Below are positions 35,270 through 45,746 of a stretch of 64,000 nt of DNA, one piece after another. The stretch is taken from the NCBI GenBank assembly GCA_001599755.1, contig BCHX01000008.1, forward strand, positions 930,001 through 994,000, in the 5' to 3' direction. The DNA is from Gliomastix tumulicola (Eukaryota > Ascomycota > Sordariomycetes > Hypocreales > Bionectriaceae). The position numbers were made by a program, and so were the translations under genes. Each line of letters opens with the position of its first letter. The stretch's first letter is position 1. The notes beneath the pieces are model-generated. The model was not told where the DNA came from, searched no databases, and saw only the letters and a list, made by a program, of their open reading frames with translations.

Positions 35270-37576
35270 ATGGCGGACGACACCCCGCCGTCCCTGTCCT
35301 GGTCAGGCAGCTTCAGTGTCCTGCCGCCGTCTGTCACAGCTTCGAAGAACCTCCGAGGCGACAAGATCATCTTACCGCAGTCTGCGCTCGAGCAGCTACT
35401 CAACGCATCCTCGGCGCAGGCGTCAGTGGCTGCGGGCGCAACCTTCACGTCCTACGATCCCTCGAACCCGTATGCCTTATCGAACGGCCAGCACATGTAC
35501 CGCGACAGCACGCAGAAGCTACCGAACCCCCTCATGTTCCGACTCCTGAACCCGAAGAACAATAATGTCGTCTACGCTGGCATCCGAGAATTCTCCGCAC
35601 CCGACGAGACGCTGGGCCTGAGCCCGTTCCTACAAGAATGCCTAGGGATCGACGTCAAGGACTTCCCCTCGACGAATGGCGCAGACCCGAGTACCCCGAT
35701 AGACCTCACCGACGACGGCGGTGATGCCATGGATATCACGCCGACCCAAGCTCCCGTGCAGGTCACTGTCCATGCCCGACATCTACCTAAGGGTAGCTAC
35801 GTTCGCCTGCGACCCCTCGAGGCAGGGTACGATCCGGACGACTGGAAGTCGTTGCTCGAGAGGCAGCTCCGCGAGAGCTTCACCACCCTCACACGAGACT
35901 CGATATTGACGGTTAAGGGCGTTCAGGGCGAGATCTTTAAGTTCCTCGTGGATAAGCTGGCACCAGAAGGCGATGGAGTGTGCGTCGTCGATACGGACAT
36001 CGAGGTTGATATCGAACCCCTCAGCGAGGAGCAAGCAAAGGAGACGATGCGCCATATCATGTCGAAAGCCCAGCCTGGGTCGGCCGACGGAAGCTCGAAA
36101 GGCGGAGAAATCGACATCTGGAAAAGTGTGGACGGCCAAGTGGTTCCTGGGACGTACGTCGACTATGTCGTGCCAGCGTGGAATAGGTCGCAATATCTCA
36201 GCATTACACTCAGCGGCATACAAGACGAGGACAGTCTGGATCTGTTTGTCAGCCCAAGGTCATCTCGTCAGAGAGCGCTGCCTCGTGACGCAGCCCATGT
36301 ATTTGGGAGCTTCTCACCAGCAGTGCATGGAACCAAGACGATATCCGTCTCCCCTACTAACATCGAGCTCGAGGATGCTGAGAGTATTCTCATCTCGATC
36401 CGCGGGTATCGCCACCTCGGCAGCGAAGCAAAGCAGCAAGCCCCGGTACCATACTCGCTTCGCGTGAAGTGCACAAGCGAAGACACATCAATAGCATCAG
36501 GGTCCAAGCAGGACGAGCAGGAACACTCCCCAGATGATGTCGAGTGCCAGAACTGCCATCAATGGGTGCCGAAACGTACTTTGGTGCTGCACGAGAACTT
36601 CTGCAAGAGAAACAACATCGTCTGTCCACAGTGTAAATCAGTGTTCAAGAAGGGCTCCGAGGAATGGGACAACCACTGGCACTGTGACAAGGACGACGCC
36701 TATGGCGCCTCCCCCCTCAGCCGAGCCAAACACGACAGCATCTTCCACGAATCTCGAGAGTGCCCGTCCTGCGAGTTCTCGACAAACTCCCTCGCCGACC
36801 TGGCTCGTCACCAGACGAGTGTCTGCCCTGGCAAGATAATCCTCTGCCGGTTCTGCCATCTCGAGGTACCGCAAGAAGGCGACCCCTTTAACCCATCCCC
36901 CGAGGTCGTGCTGTCCGGAATGACGGCCCATGAGCTCGCAGATGGGGCGAGGACGACCGAGTGCCACCTCTGCGACAAGATCATCCGACTGCGCGACATG
37001 GAGACACATCTCAAGCACCACGAGCTGGACAAGGTGGGCAGGGAAAGGCCATCCATCTGCCGCAATATAAACTGCGGGAGGACGCTCCATGGAGTCGGCC
37101 CAAAGGGGCAGGTAGGGGTGGGAACGGCCCAGGGGCAAGGGCCGGGCAACGCGCTCGGGCTGTGCTCCCTCTGCTTTGGGCCGCTGTACGTCAGCATGCA
37201 CGACCCGGAGGGCAAGGCGCTTCGGCGGCGGATCGAGCGCCGGTACCTGGGCCAGCTGATGACGGGCTGCGGGAAGACGCACTGCACCAACGAGTGGTGC
37301 AGGACGGGCAGGGCCAACGCGGGTCTCGAGCCAACAGGATCAAGCGCCGCGGCTGCCCTGCCCCTGGTGAAGCCGCTGCTGGCGGCCGTGCCGGAGCCCG
37401 AGAAGCCCTTCCACTTCTGCGTCGACGAGGCCAGCCAGACGCGGCGCAAGCTGGCCGAGATGATGGCGGCTGAACGGGTCTGGGACTTCGAGTGGTGCGT
37501 GGCCGCGGCCGAGGCGGAGAGAGGCAGCCCGGATAGGATGAGGGACTGGCTTCAGGCCTGGGCTCCACGAAGATGA
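35270..37576 (+). CDS. UFD1-like protein with TRAF-type zinc fingers and AZUL-type zinc finger
   Basis: An intronless gene of 768 aa. I start at 35270 (context CACCATGGCGGAC); an upstream in-frame ATG at 35168 would add a hydrophobic tail foreign to the family. The N-terminal part (about 1-235) resembles the UFD1 double-psi barrel: LPQSALEQLL, NPLMFRLLNP, HARHLPKGSYVRLRPLE and FTTLTRDSILTV. Cys/His pairs from about residue 426 (CQNCHQWV, CPQCKSVF, CPSCEF, CRFCHLEV, CHLCDK) form TRAF-like fingers. Near 655-680 RRYLGQLMTGCGKTHCTNEWC matches the AZUL finger of UBE3A-type ligases. UFD1 works with Npl4 and Cdc48/p97 to extract ubiquitylated proteins. This is the long fungal UFD1-domain paralogue, not the short canonical Ufd1, so its partner may differ. 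Confidence 0.87.
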   Translation: MADDTPPSLSWSGSFSVLPPSVTASKNLRGDKIILPQSALEQLLNASSAQASVAAGATFTSYDPSNPYALSNGQHMYRDSTQKLPNPLMFRLLNPKNNNVVYAGIREFSAPDETLGLSPFLQECLGIDVKDFPSTNGADPSTPIDLTDDGGDAMDITPTQAPVQVTVHARHLPKGSYVRLRPLEAGYDPDDWKSLLERQLRESFTTLTRDSILTVKGVQGEIFKFLVDKLAPEGDGVCVVDTDIEVDIEPLSEEQAKETMRHIMSKAQPGSADGSSKGGEIDIWKSVDGQVVPGTYVDYVVPAWNRSQYLSITLSGIQDEDSLDLFVSPRSSRQRALPRDAAHVFGSFSPAVHGTKTISVSPTNIELEDAESILISIRGYRHLGSEAKQQAPVPYSLRVKCTSEDTSIASGSKQDEQEHSPDDVECQNCHQWVPKRTLVLHENFCKRNNIVCPQCKSVFKKGSEEWDNHWHCDKDDAYGASPLSRAKHDSIFHESRECPSCEFSTNSLADLARHQTSVCPGKIILCRFCHLEVPQEGDPFNPSPEVVLSGMTAHELADGARTTECHLCDKIIRLRDMETHLKHHELDKVGRERPSICRNINCGRTLHGVGPKGQVGVGTAQGQGPGNALGLCSLCFGPLYVSMHDPEGKALRRRIERRYLGQLMTGCGKTHCTNEWCRTGRANAGLEPTGSSAAAALPLVKPLLAAVPEPEKPFHFCVDEASQTRRKLAEMMAAERVWDFEWCVAAAEAERGSPDRMRDWLQAWAPRR

Positions 37577-38106
37577 CGATGAATACGACACGGTGCCTTG
37601 AGCATGTTTCTCATTGATTTCACGAAGCCTCAATTCTTCTCACCTTGGCACGCCACTGATCGCCTCCTGCTGATACCCAAGATCCTCCGCCCATAGCTGA
37701 TAGATGACATAGCCCACACAAAATTAACTCATATGCAGCCTCCACGGTCTCTCATGCAACTCGTGCAACTCCCGCCGCGCCGAAATGCAGGGCAATTCAT
37801 CCGCCTCCCGACCATCCGTGGCAGAAGGACTGGAAAGCACGCAGAGCCGGATATTGATCGAGGATCTTGTCGCTCTATGGCATAGCAGCTTCGGAGATTT
37901 TGGCCTGGCCACGCCCGTTTCTGGTGCGCCCCCAATCTCCCTCTCCCACACCTATATCGACTTTTCCATATTATCACCGTGAAACACGGACCATTTCAGT
38001 ATGAGATCATCACGAGTATAGCCTAAAGCGGGCTTTCATCTCTCCCACGGGGGAAGCGGCCGCAGACGCAGGTGCAAATTGCGCGTCTATGGGGATCTCC
38101 AGACGA

Positions 38107-38144
<38 letters not shown>

Positions 38145-40740
38145 TGCCGAAACCCCCGCGTGGCTACGATGATTGGAGGCTCTTCTCTCGGTGGAATCTA
38201 CCCCGGCGCCTGGCTGGCTGTCTTGTGTTTTACATACATTCAGGGTGGGCTGGCACGAGAGGGAAAAAAAGATAATCGGCGTCCTGCCCTGTCTGGAAAC
38301 AAAACGGAGGGAGGGCGAGCCAAGGAGGATCATATGCAAGCAATAACCTGGACGGCGACACGCCTGCCATTACTCCGCATGAGCCCTCCCTCGTTTGGCT
38401 TCTCGTGAGGAGAAAGGGAGGCCTGTGGGCATTTGATTCCACCTGAATCTATTTCTTCGCCACAAGCTGGCTGGTCATCCTGCTGATCATTGTAGGCATA
38501 CGTTGTACGTCTAGTCTGGGGAGATGGTCCTTGTCCTTGCAACAAAGTTATAGAGTTGCAGCACGTTATTTGAAGCTTAAACAGCGTGCCCGCCCGGGTA
38601 TTGATTTTGTGCAGCGGGAATTGGTTTTCTGCGGCCGGGTATTGGAATCGATGGCGCATGGGTAGTAATAGCGCCTGCTGTATGAAGTCATCGTCAGGCG
38701 GTTCCTTGCGGGTGGCCAGCGCATGAGTCGTGCTATTATTGATCAAGAGTGCGGAGGTGAAAGCTCCGGGGCCCCGCAGGTGGCTTTCTCGGTCGAGGGG
38801 GTGGCACTGTTGCCTGGATACTGGCATGGTGTGATGTATGAGTTACGATATGCTTATGGGTGTTAGACGAGACGTCTTGATCAGTCACGCTAGAGGAAGA
38901 GGCCGTGTTATCTTGGGACTCGGCCATGAAGGATAGTAGAAGCTCTGAGAGGCTGGACATGAATCTACAGGACAGCAAGACTTGAAACGAATCCATCACT
39001 ACCAGTCCCTGTTCACTGTGCGTACCTAAAGACTTCACCCGGGCACCCCTGCTCCTCGGGTAAAAAGGCCACGAACCACCATCCGACGCTTGAGGAAAGT
39101 CTGGTGCGCATCATGCAGGCGCACATGGAGTCGTGGACCCCTTTGTCATGCGGAGTTGACAGGGGCGGCGCCCGTCGCAGATAAGCCGGCGGCAGTCAAG
39201 GCGCTGAAGGGCAAGATCAGTGGTGTTAGATGGTTCGAGTGTTCTAGGACTCGTTTAGGGGTAGACGGCATTCTTCACAGACCGGCAGGTCTATCCTTCG
39301 CGAGGAGATACTGCAAGCTGAGTATCAGCAGTTGAAGACATCTCCAAGAGGGGAGCCAAGCCGCTTGCATCCCGATGAGCCTGGTCAACACGACGTGCTT
39401 GGGAAGCATTGGTTACCCCAAATCTGATCTCAAATCACACCCACCCCTTCCTACCGGCCGGCCAGGGCACGGACAGGGCAACCAGCTTGGCTCCTCGATT
39501 GCTGGGCTGGCTGCAACCCAACATCGGCTCGCCGCGTCAAGATTCCGGGACCTCATGCAGCCCTCTATATCAGCCCGAGTCTTACTTACTCACATGGGCT
39601 AAGATCTTGAGAAACAAACCTCCCAATTCTGTGAACAGAGGAGAAGAGGGGGGGGGCAAAAGCACCGACGGTATCCGATCCCTTGCAGGCTTATACCAAG
39701 CCACTATTATAGCGTGCCTAACTTGTCAGTGTCGCTCCCCCAGAGTCGTCCCCCGGATATTGGCGCAGTGCCCGCGCTAAAGCCACCAAACTGACGACTT
39801 GCTCGCACGGGGCGCTGAGCCTGTCATTCGCTGGTGAGGGCCGCTAAGCTGTGCTAATGTCTTGTGGCGGCAAGTCGTATCCGTGCCTAGCAGCTATTAT
39901 GGCGTGAGCGCGCGCGCATTGACTCTGCTCCGTCGCTTCTGTTGAAGATATGAGCCTGAATTCAAGCTTATTGGAGTCGAACTGAGGACTTGATGCCCTG
40001 TGATGCCTGTAGTGATTTGGTGCTCTGCGCTGTGTCCATTACGTGGGGGGAGTCTCTGCCGCATATTCCGCACACTGAGGGTGCTTGGCACCTGCACGGG
40101 TGTGGTCCGTTTCTGGGCATGGAAATCACAGATTCCCGTTTCACCGTCAGGGGTATTTCCTGATTCATGAAGCCCACCACTACCGACGGTATACGACGAC
40201 TTCTCTGGAGGCTCCCCTGACCCTGGCAAGCCTGGCTCCTCTTCCTCCACAAGGACGCTTCTTCCGCTCAGGCACCTGACCCCCCCCCAATCCCGTCTTC
40301 TCGGACCCTTGACTGCATTCATCCATCCTCGGAGCCTCCAAGCCGTGTGACTTGTCCCAGAATTGGAGGTGATCGTCATCGTGCTTCAGGTGGATGGCTG
40401 GCTGGCTCGATGTCTGCCCTGCCCCTTGCCTCCGGACCTGAAGCCCCTGAGCCCACTCCAGTCCTCCTCGCCCAGCTGTGGCTTGCTGCCCCTCAGTGCT
40501 ACTATGGAGGAGGAGGAGGAGGCGACGGCGGCCCTGGCAGGGCAAGGGTTTGGTGTGCAGATCTTGACGGGGTCCGTCTCCAAAACAAAGAAACACGTTC
40601 GCCAGCGACGGCCCGTGAAGCGAAGCTGCCCTGGCCCTGCGCTTCTCACTCTTCGTTTCCGGCGGACAGTCAGTCTCCGTTAGGAAACGAAACGAAACAC
40701 TGGCCATCGTGAAACAAAGATAGCGAGATCGTTTCCCTCG
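37577..40740. other. Long gene-poor stretch before the GH7 gene
   Basis: About 3.2 kb. Several open frames of 100-220 codons overlap on opposite strands (for example minus 38330-38827 and 40180-40836) but show no motif, signal peptide or splice pattern I trust. The (AG)n tract lies inside. The right end is the GH7 promoter. Confidence 0.4.
38109..38140. repeat. (AG)16 microsatellite
   Basis: Perfect AG dinucleotide run of 32 bases in intergenic DNA. Confidence 0.95.
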
Positions 40741-40748
40741 AAATCTTG

Positions 40749-40756
40749 TATAAATA
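40749..40756 (+). promoter_or_regulatory. TATA box of GH7 gene
   Basis: TATAAATA about 130 bases before the start codon, followed by a CT-rich leader (about 40790-40825) typical of strongly expressed fungal genes. Confidence 0.6.
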
Positions 40757-40883
40757 TCCCCTTCGCCCATGATCTCCCTACCCGTCCTTTCCTCTCTCTC
40801 TCTCCTCATCCGCACCTCCAAAAAGTCAAAGAACATCCAGCACAGAGAGATCTTTGCCGACCCGGAATAACCACACAGTCACC

Positions 40884-42599
40884 ATGCTTACCCTCGCTGC
40901 CCTTGCCCTTGCCGGTGTGGCCGTGGCCCAGAAGCCCGGTCCTCTGACCCCCGAGACGCATCCTTCCCTGACCTGGCAGGACTGCTCCGGCGGCAGCTGC
41001 TCTGACGTCTCTGGTGAGGTCGTCATCGACGCCAACTGGCGTTACTTCCACGATGGTGAGTTCTCCCCCGGCTCGGAAAGGAGTGAGGAAGACCAGTGCT
41101 GACTGGCCTTAGGCACCGGTGCCAACTGCTACGAGGGCAACTCGTGGACCGACGTCTGCACCAGCAACGAGGAGTGCGCCGAGATCTGCGTCGCCGAGGG
41201 TGCCAACTACCCGGAGACCTACGGTGTCACCACCTCTGGCAACGCCCTCGACCTCCGCTTCGTGACCGAGCACCAGTACGGCACCAACATCGGCTCCCGC
41301 ATGTACCTGCTCGAGGACAGCACCACCTACAAGACCTTCGACCTCATCGGCAACGAGTTCGCCTTCGACGTCGACCTGTCCACCGTCGAGTGCGGCATCA
41401 ACGCGGCTCTCTACTTCGTCCCCATGCCCGCTGACGGTGGCGTTGGCACCCAGCCTGCCAACACTGCTGGTGCCGAGTACGGTACCGGTTACTGCGATGC
41501 TCAGTGCGCCCGTGACCTCAAGTTCCTCGGTGGTAGCGTAGGTCTTCCCCCCATGTTCATTCTGGTTGTTGATGAGTGAGTGAAAGAGAGAGAGAGAGAG
41601 AGAGATAGCTGACAGTTTGGACAGTCCAACTACGAGGGCTGGGTCCCCAACTCTGACGACGAGAACTCTGGTGTTGGTGTCCAGGGTGCTTGCTGCGCTG
41701 AGATTGACGTCTGGGAGTCCAACGCCTATGCCTTCGCCCTGACCCCCCACGGCTGCGAGGCCGGCCACAACACCTACCACATCTGCGAGGACGGCGTCGG
41801 CGCCGGCTGCGGTGGCACCTACTCTGAGGACCGCTATGCCGGTTACTGCGATGCCAACGGCTGCGACTACAACCCGTACCGCATGGGCAACAAGGACTTC
41901 TACGGTGCTGGCCTCGTCGTCGACACCACCAAGAAGTTCACGTGAGTCTCCTACCGCTGCTTCCGCACTCTGAGTAGTGAACCTGCATACTGACAGAAAT
42001 CCCCCTCCCCCAGTGTCGTCACCCAGTTCACCGCCGAGAGCCTCACCCAGTTCTTCATCCAGGACGGCGCCCGCATCGACATCCCCACCCCGACCTGGGA
42101 GGGCCTCCCCGACTCCAGCGAGATCAACCCCGCCCTCTGCGACACCCTCTTCAACGTCTTCTCCGAGGACACCGACCGCTACGCCGACGTTGGTGGCTGG
42201 TCCGCCCTCTCCGAGGGTCTCAGCCTCCCCCAGGTCCTCGTCATGTCCACCTGGGCCGACGTGAGTTTTTCTCTCCCAAATGACTTCACTTCTAGTCTTG
42301 AGATGTAGTTGCTAATGAGATTTCTCTTCAGAACTACGCCAACATGCTCTGGCTCGACGGCGTCTGGCCCCGCGGCGCTAACACCAGCGAGCCCGGTGTC
42401 GAGCGTGGCAGCTGCCCTGCTGACTCTGGTGTCCCTGACGAGGTCATTGCCAACAACCCCGAGGCGTATGTTCACCCCTGAGCTCCTCCACCGACTCCCT
42501 ACTGCAATGGTAGAATGAAAAACTGACAGTATCTCTAGCCACGTCACCTGGTCCAACATCCGCTTCGGCCCCATCGGTTCCACCACCGAGTTCTCCTAA
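40884..42599 (+). CDS. GH7 cellobiohydrolase-like cellulase, secreted, no CBM
   Basis: Six exons in phase: 40884-41055, 41113-41537, 41625-41941, 42014-42260, 42332-42465 and 42539-42599, giving 451 aa. The signal peptide ends near VAVAQ-KPG, and the mature protein starts with the conserved Gln. The GH7 catalytic signature ExDxxE is present as E225-I-D227-V-W-E230: E225 nucleophile, E230 acid/base. NEFAFDVDLS, GYCDAQCARDLKF and the terminal SNIRFGPIGST are family marks, and many paired cysteines are kept. Loop lengths and the WLDGVWPRGANTSEPGVERGSC segment are closer to chain-end-acting cellobiohydrolases than endoglucanases. The protein stops after the catalytic domain with no linker or CBM1. 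The expected role is processive cleavage of cellulose outside the cell, alongside the AA8-AA12 dehydrogenase encoded upstream. Confidence 0.92.
41585..41604. repeat. (AG)10 tract inside GH7 intron 2
   Basis: Short AG microsatellite lying between the donor at 41538 and the acceptor at 41624. Confidence 0.85.
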
Positions 42600-43272
42600 G
42601 CGTGTCAGCCATCTGGCAAAACACCGCTCGCCCTACCCTCTCCCACACTTCTCCGACTTCCTTTTTCTCGGATGTTTTCGTTTCTTGAATTAGAGAGGAA
42701 AGGAAAGGCACAGGATATAGAAGCCTGGTGCGGCAAGAGAGCAGCACCGCGCGGCAATGGCTTTTTCTGACATTAGAAAGGGGTTAGAGTCGGTTTTTCG
42801 ATGACGAAGGAACCAAATCTTTTCCATGTACATACATTTGTTGAGTCGTTTGGCATTTTCCGTCGCCTGCGCTCTGAGAGAAGAAAATATGATACATATA
42901 TATACATATAAACAAACCGTGTCTTGCCTTTGCTTTGTGAGATTGGGAGACGAGTCTTCGGGGGGGATTCTGGGATTTTGAGATGCATGACGCTCAGAGG
43001 ATTGCAAAACAGAATCGTTAACAGACTGGATTTTCTCATTGGCTTCATTATGTTCGTTTTCGGTGATATGTTCGAAAGGGCCGCACGGCCCGTTGCCTTT
43101 ATGTGAATTTAGCCCCTGTGAATGTTTCCATCAGACATTTGAGAGATCGTCGTAACATTTGTGGGGTTGAAGACGAATCACTATTGTGACCAAACTTACC
43201 ATGCTATTGACGCATTATATAGTCTCAATGACGTGCCTGCTTGTGACACATATGGTTTCTCAAAGCCTGAAC
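42600..43272. other. Intergenic between convergent genes
   Basis: About 670 bases with no gene seen. It contains the 3' end of the GH7 gene and an alternating TA-rich stretch near 42893-42912. Confidence 0.4.
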
Positions 43273-43908
43273 TCAAGGTCTCGGCGTCATGCGCTCCATC
43301 AGCAAGTCAGGAACCCCTCGACTGACGACGCCTTCGACGACAAGCCTCTCAAGAACTCGAATCACCCAGCCCTGGCAGTTATACACGCCCTTCCAGCCGG
43401 GAGTCGAACGTGACGCGTCGGGAGGCGGAATCTTATTCGCAATATTCTCGAGAACAGTCTGCTGCGATGGCTGGAAGTCGGTATTTATCGTGATCATGGC
43501 CTTCAAGGACCGTGAACGGACAACATCGACCGAATCCTGGATCTGCAGGCGGAGTGGCTCTCGAGGAACGCCCATCACCTGCCAGATTCTGCCGCGCTTG
43601 TCCTCTGCCCAGGGCTGGTATGCAAAGAGACTCCAATGGGGGATACGGGTGGTGTGCGGGTCTTGCATGACGAGGCTTAGGTGCATGATGGCGGGACCCT
43701 TGATCGAGACGCCGGCATCCGGGTCCTCAGCTTTGTACCCAAGGAAAGTCCAGTCTCCGGAGGGCGTGGTCGTATTTCGCTGCAGTGGGCGGGAAAATAT
43801 CTCGGTTGTGCTGAGAAGGACAAACTCCCGGTCTGGATAGAAGACTTGTTTGACGAGGCGTCGGCCCATGTACGCCAGGTAATGGCTGTCTTTTCGGGGT
43901 AGGCTCAT
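43273..43908 (-). CDS. Conserved-looking fungal protein of unknown function (His/Cys, PPPDE/DUF6914-like pattern)
   Basis: A single-exon frame with ATG at 43908 gives 211 aa. An upstream in-frame extension to 43974 lacks an ATG, so I start here. No signal peptide or membrane helix is visible. The layout (an early HWSLFAY strand with a His, a middle IWQVMG strand, and a late WKGVYNCQGWVIRVLERL helix with a Cys) recalls small fungal proteins of the DUF6914 type and other permuted papain-like folds, where the His and Cys could form a catalytic pair. That resemblance is by eye only. Codon usage is normal and the frame is complete, so I think it is a real gene. Confidence 0.6.
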   Translation of the reverse strand: MSLPRKDSHYLAYMGRRLVKQVFYPDREFVLLSTTEIFSRPLQRNTTTPSGDWTFLGYKAEDPDAGVSIKGPAIMHLSLVMQDPHTTRIPHWSLFAYQPWAEDKRGRIWQVMGVPREPLRLQIQDSVDVVRSRSLKAMITINTDFQPSQQTVLENIANKIPPPDASRSTPGWKGVYNCQGWVIRVLERLVVEGVVSRGVPDLLMERMTPRP

Positions 43909-44793
43909 GTTGGCGGCGTGAATGTCTTCTTGCCTGCTGCCACGTTTCTCAGCAAGGCTACTGTGTAACGTCAATATTGGTCCACAGGGTCAATGTTGGC
44001 TGTGGAAGAGCAAGAAGAGAGGAATAATTGGACCAAGTCCCTCGGGCTACGAAATGGAGGCATTACAAGGCCTCTTTCACAGATGACTCCAGGTTTGGCG
44101 TGGCGTCTTTCAAAGGTGTGAACCCCGATCTGGAGAGAGCATGGCTCAAAAGCGTCGAATGTTCTATCCGTATCCTTGCTTTCTTTTTTGGTATGTCCAG
44201 GACGTGATTTGGAAGAGGCATGAATGCCGTAAGCATCTCGAGATGCGGCATCATTGTATGACTGCCCTCACACAATGTCGAACAAATTTAGGTCATATGA
44301 AGGATACGATCATCCCGTATTCGAGCGAATTAAATACCAGGAACTGGCGGTCTTGGTGAGGCCAAGCGTAAATCCATAGACGGATGACACTGACGCATAG
44401 CTAATTGAATGAGAAGATGACTTGTGATAGTATCTACGAAGCACCACAAGCAAGAGCCATCTTGAGAATAGAGAGAATACATGGTTGAAAAGATGAATCT
44501 GTAGGTCAAGATTAGGAAATTGTCAAGCAAGACTATGTAAGAAGCCATCATAATGCCTGCTTCCAGCACCAATAGGTAGCAACCAACCCCCTCGCGGACA
44601 GCGGCACCGCGACACAGCAATACGCCCTCATCAACCAAGCACAGATCCCCAGCCAACACCCACACGAGTCCCAAACACACACCCTCACGCAGCGAAACGC
44701 CGCAAGCCAGCAGAAGAGCCGCGCGAAGATGGCCGAGAGCGTCAGCAGGACGCCGCCGAGGGCCCGCCAGCAGCAGCCATAGCGATAGGCCTC
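43909..44793. other. Intergenic stretch
   Basis: About 880 bases. A minus-strand open frame (44330-44869) overlaps the CYSTM gene in another frame and is rejected. Nothing else recognised. Confidence 0.35.
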
Positions 44794-45104
44794 CTAGCAG
44801 GGACAGGGGATGATGCAGCAGTTGCACGGGATGGGGCACGGGATGATGAAGCAGAAGCGGCCGGGGCACATGCCCCTTCCCTCCTCGCCGCCGCGGAGGT
44901 TCATCTCGGGCTCGTCGTGAGGACGCTGAGGGTCTAAAGGGGGAGAGAGGTCGTCAGCATGCAGGGTAATAATAGGGGGTTGAAAAGGGCGGGGACGGGT
45001 TGCGTACCCATTCCCTTCTGGGCGCCGGGCTGCTTGGACTGGACGGGCTCAGGGAGACGGGGGAGCTCCATGGCGGGAGTCTGCTGGGGAGTCTGAGGCT
45101 GCAT
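44794..45104 (-). CDS. Small cysteine-rich CYSTM-like membrane-associated protein
   Basis: Two exons, 45104-45008 and 44933-44794, join in phase to 78 aa. The N-terminal half is Pro/Gln-rich and disordered (QPQTPQQTP, PVQSKQPGAQ). The C-terminal 25 residues are hydrophobic and Cys-rich (CPGRFCFIIPCPIPCNCC and a final CPC), as in CYSTM proteins. Those short eukaryotic proteins insert or associate with membranes through a Cys-rich helix and are linked to stress and metal tolerance. The gene is too short and too split to be obvious as an open frame. The start is supported by a CAAA-ATG context and the natural N-terminus. Confidence 0.75.
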
Positions 45105-45746
45105 TTTGAAAGATTGGTGATGTTCTGTCGTGGTGGTGAGAATGGCGGGTGAGTGATGAGCTGATGTTGGGAGACTGGCGGAGAATGGCGGGTCGTCGGT
45201 GATGAGTGATGACGTGGGACGCACTCAGGAGCTTCGTCGCAGGTTTGTCGCAGGAAAAAGGCAGAAAGTCGGCGGGAGGGGAATGGATATAAAGGGAGGA
45301 GAAGAAATGAAGAAATGAGGAGAGGGAGAGCTGAGGAATATTGCGATCTGAAGTATCCACAGACTAGCGTTGCGGCTGAGGGAGAGAATTGAAGTTGGTT
45401 CTGGACTTTGGACTCTTGTTGGAGATTGCGACTGGAATCAATCTCTGGCCGAGCTGGCAGCGTGGCTCAGCTGGGGCGATGATGAATGCTCCAGGGCACT
45501 GCGCCGCGTATTTTTAGCACGTGGACGCCGCTAAGGGCTATCAGTGGTGCGCTAAACGGCCTATCGATAAGATAAGACCCCCAGCTGGGATCCCAAGGAC
45601 CCCAAACCTCGGGAATCGCAGCCGGGGCAGTCTGCCTTGTCTGCCTCGAGCAAATGACCGTACATGCAGCGAGATGTCACCGAATACGACGTGCATTGTA
45701 TTAATTTACTCGCACCTACAGACCATTATTCCCACCTAACGCCTTT
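45105..45746. other. Intergenic; promoter of CYSTM-like gene
   Basis: About 640 bases with no further coding frame supported. Confidence 0.4.

Noticed and set aside
38109..38140. CRISPR or regulatory array
   Set aside because: It is a plain AG dinucleotide microsatellite, and CRISPR arrays are not expected in fungi; no spaced repeats were seen anywhere in the window.
40180..40836. A 218-codon minus frame upstream of the GH7 gene
   Set aside because: Low-complexity Arg/Glu-rich translation overlapping the CT-rich leader and TATA box of the GH7 gene; no family features.
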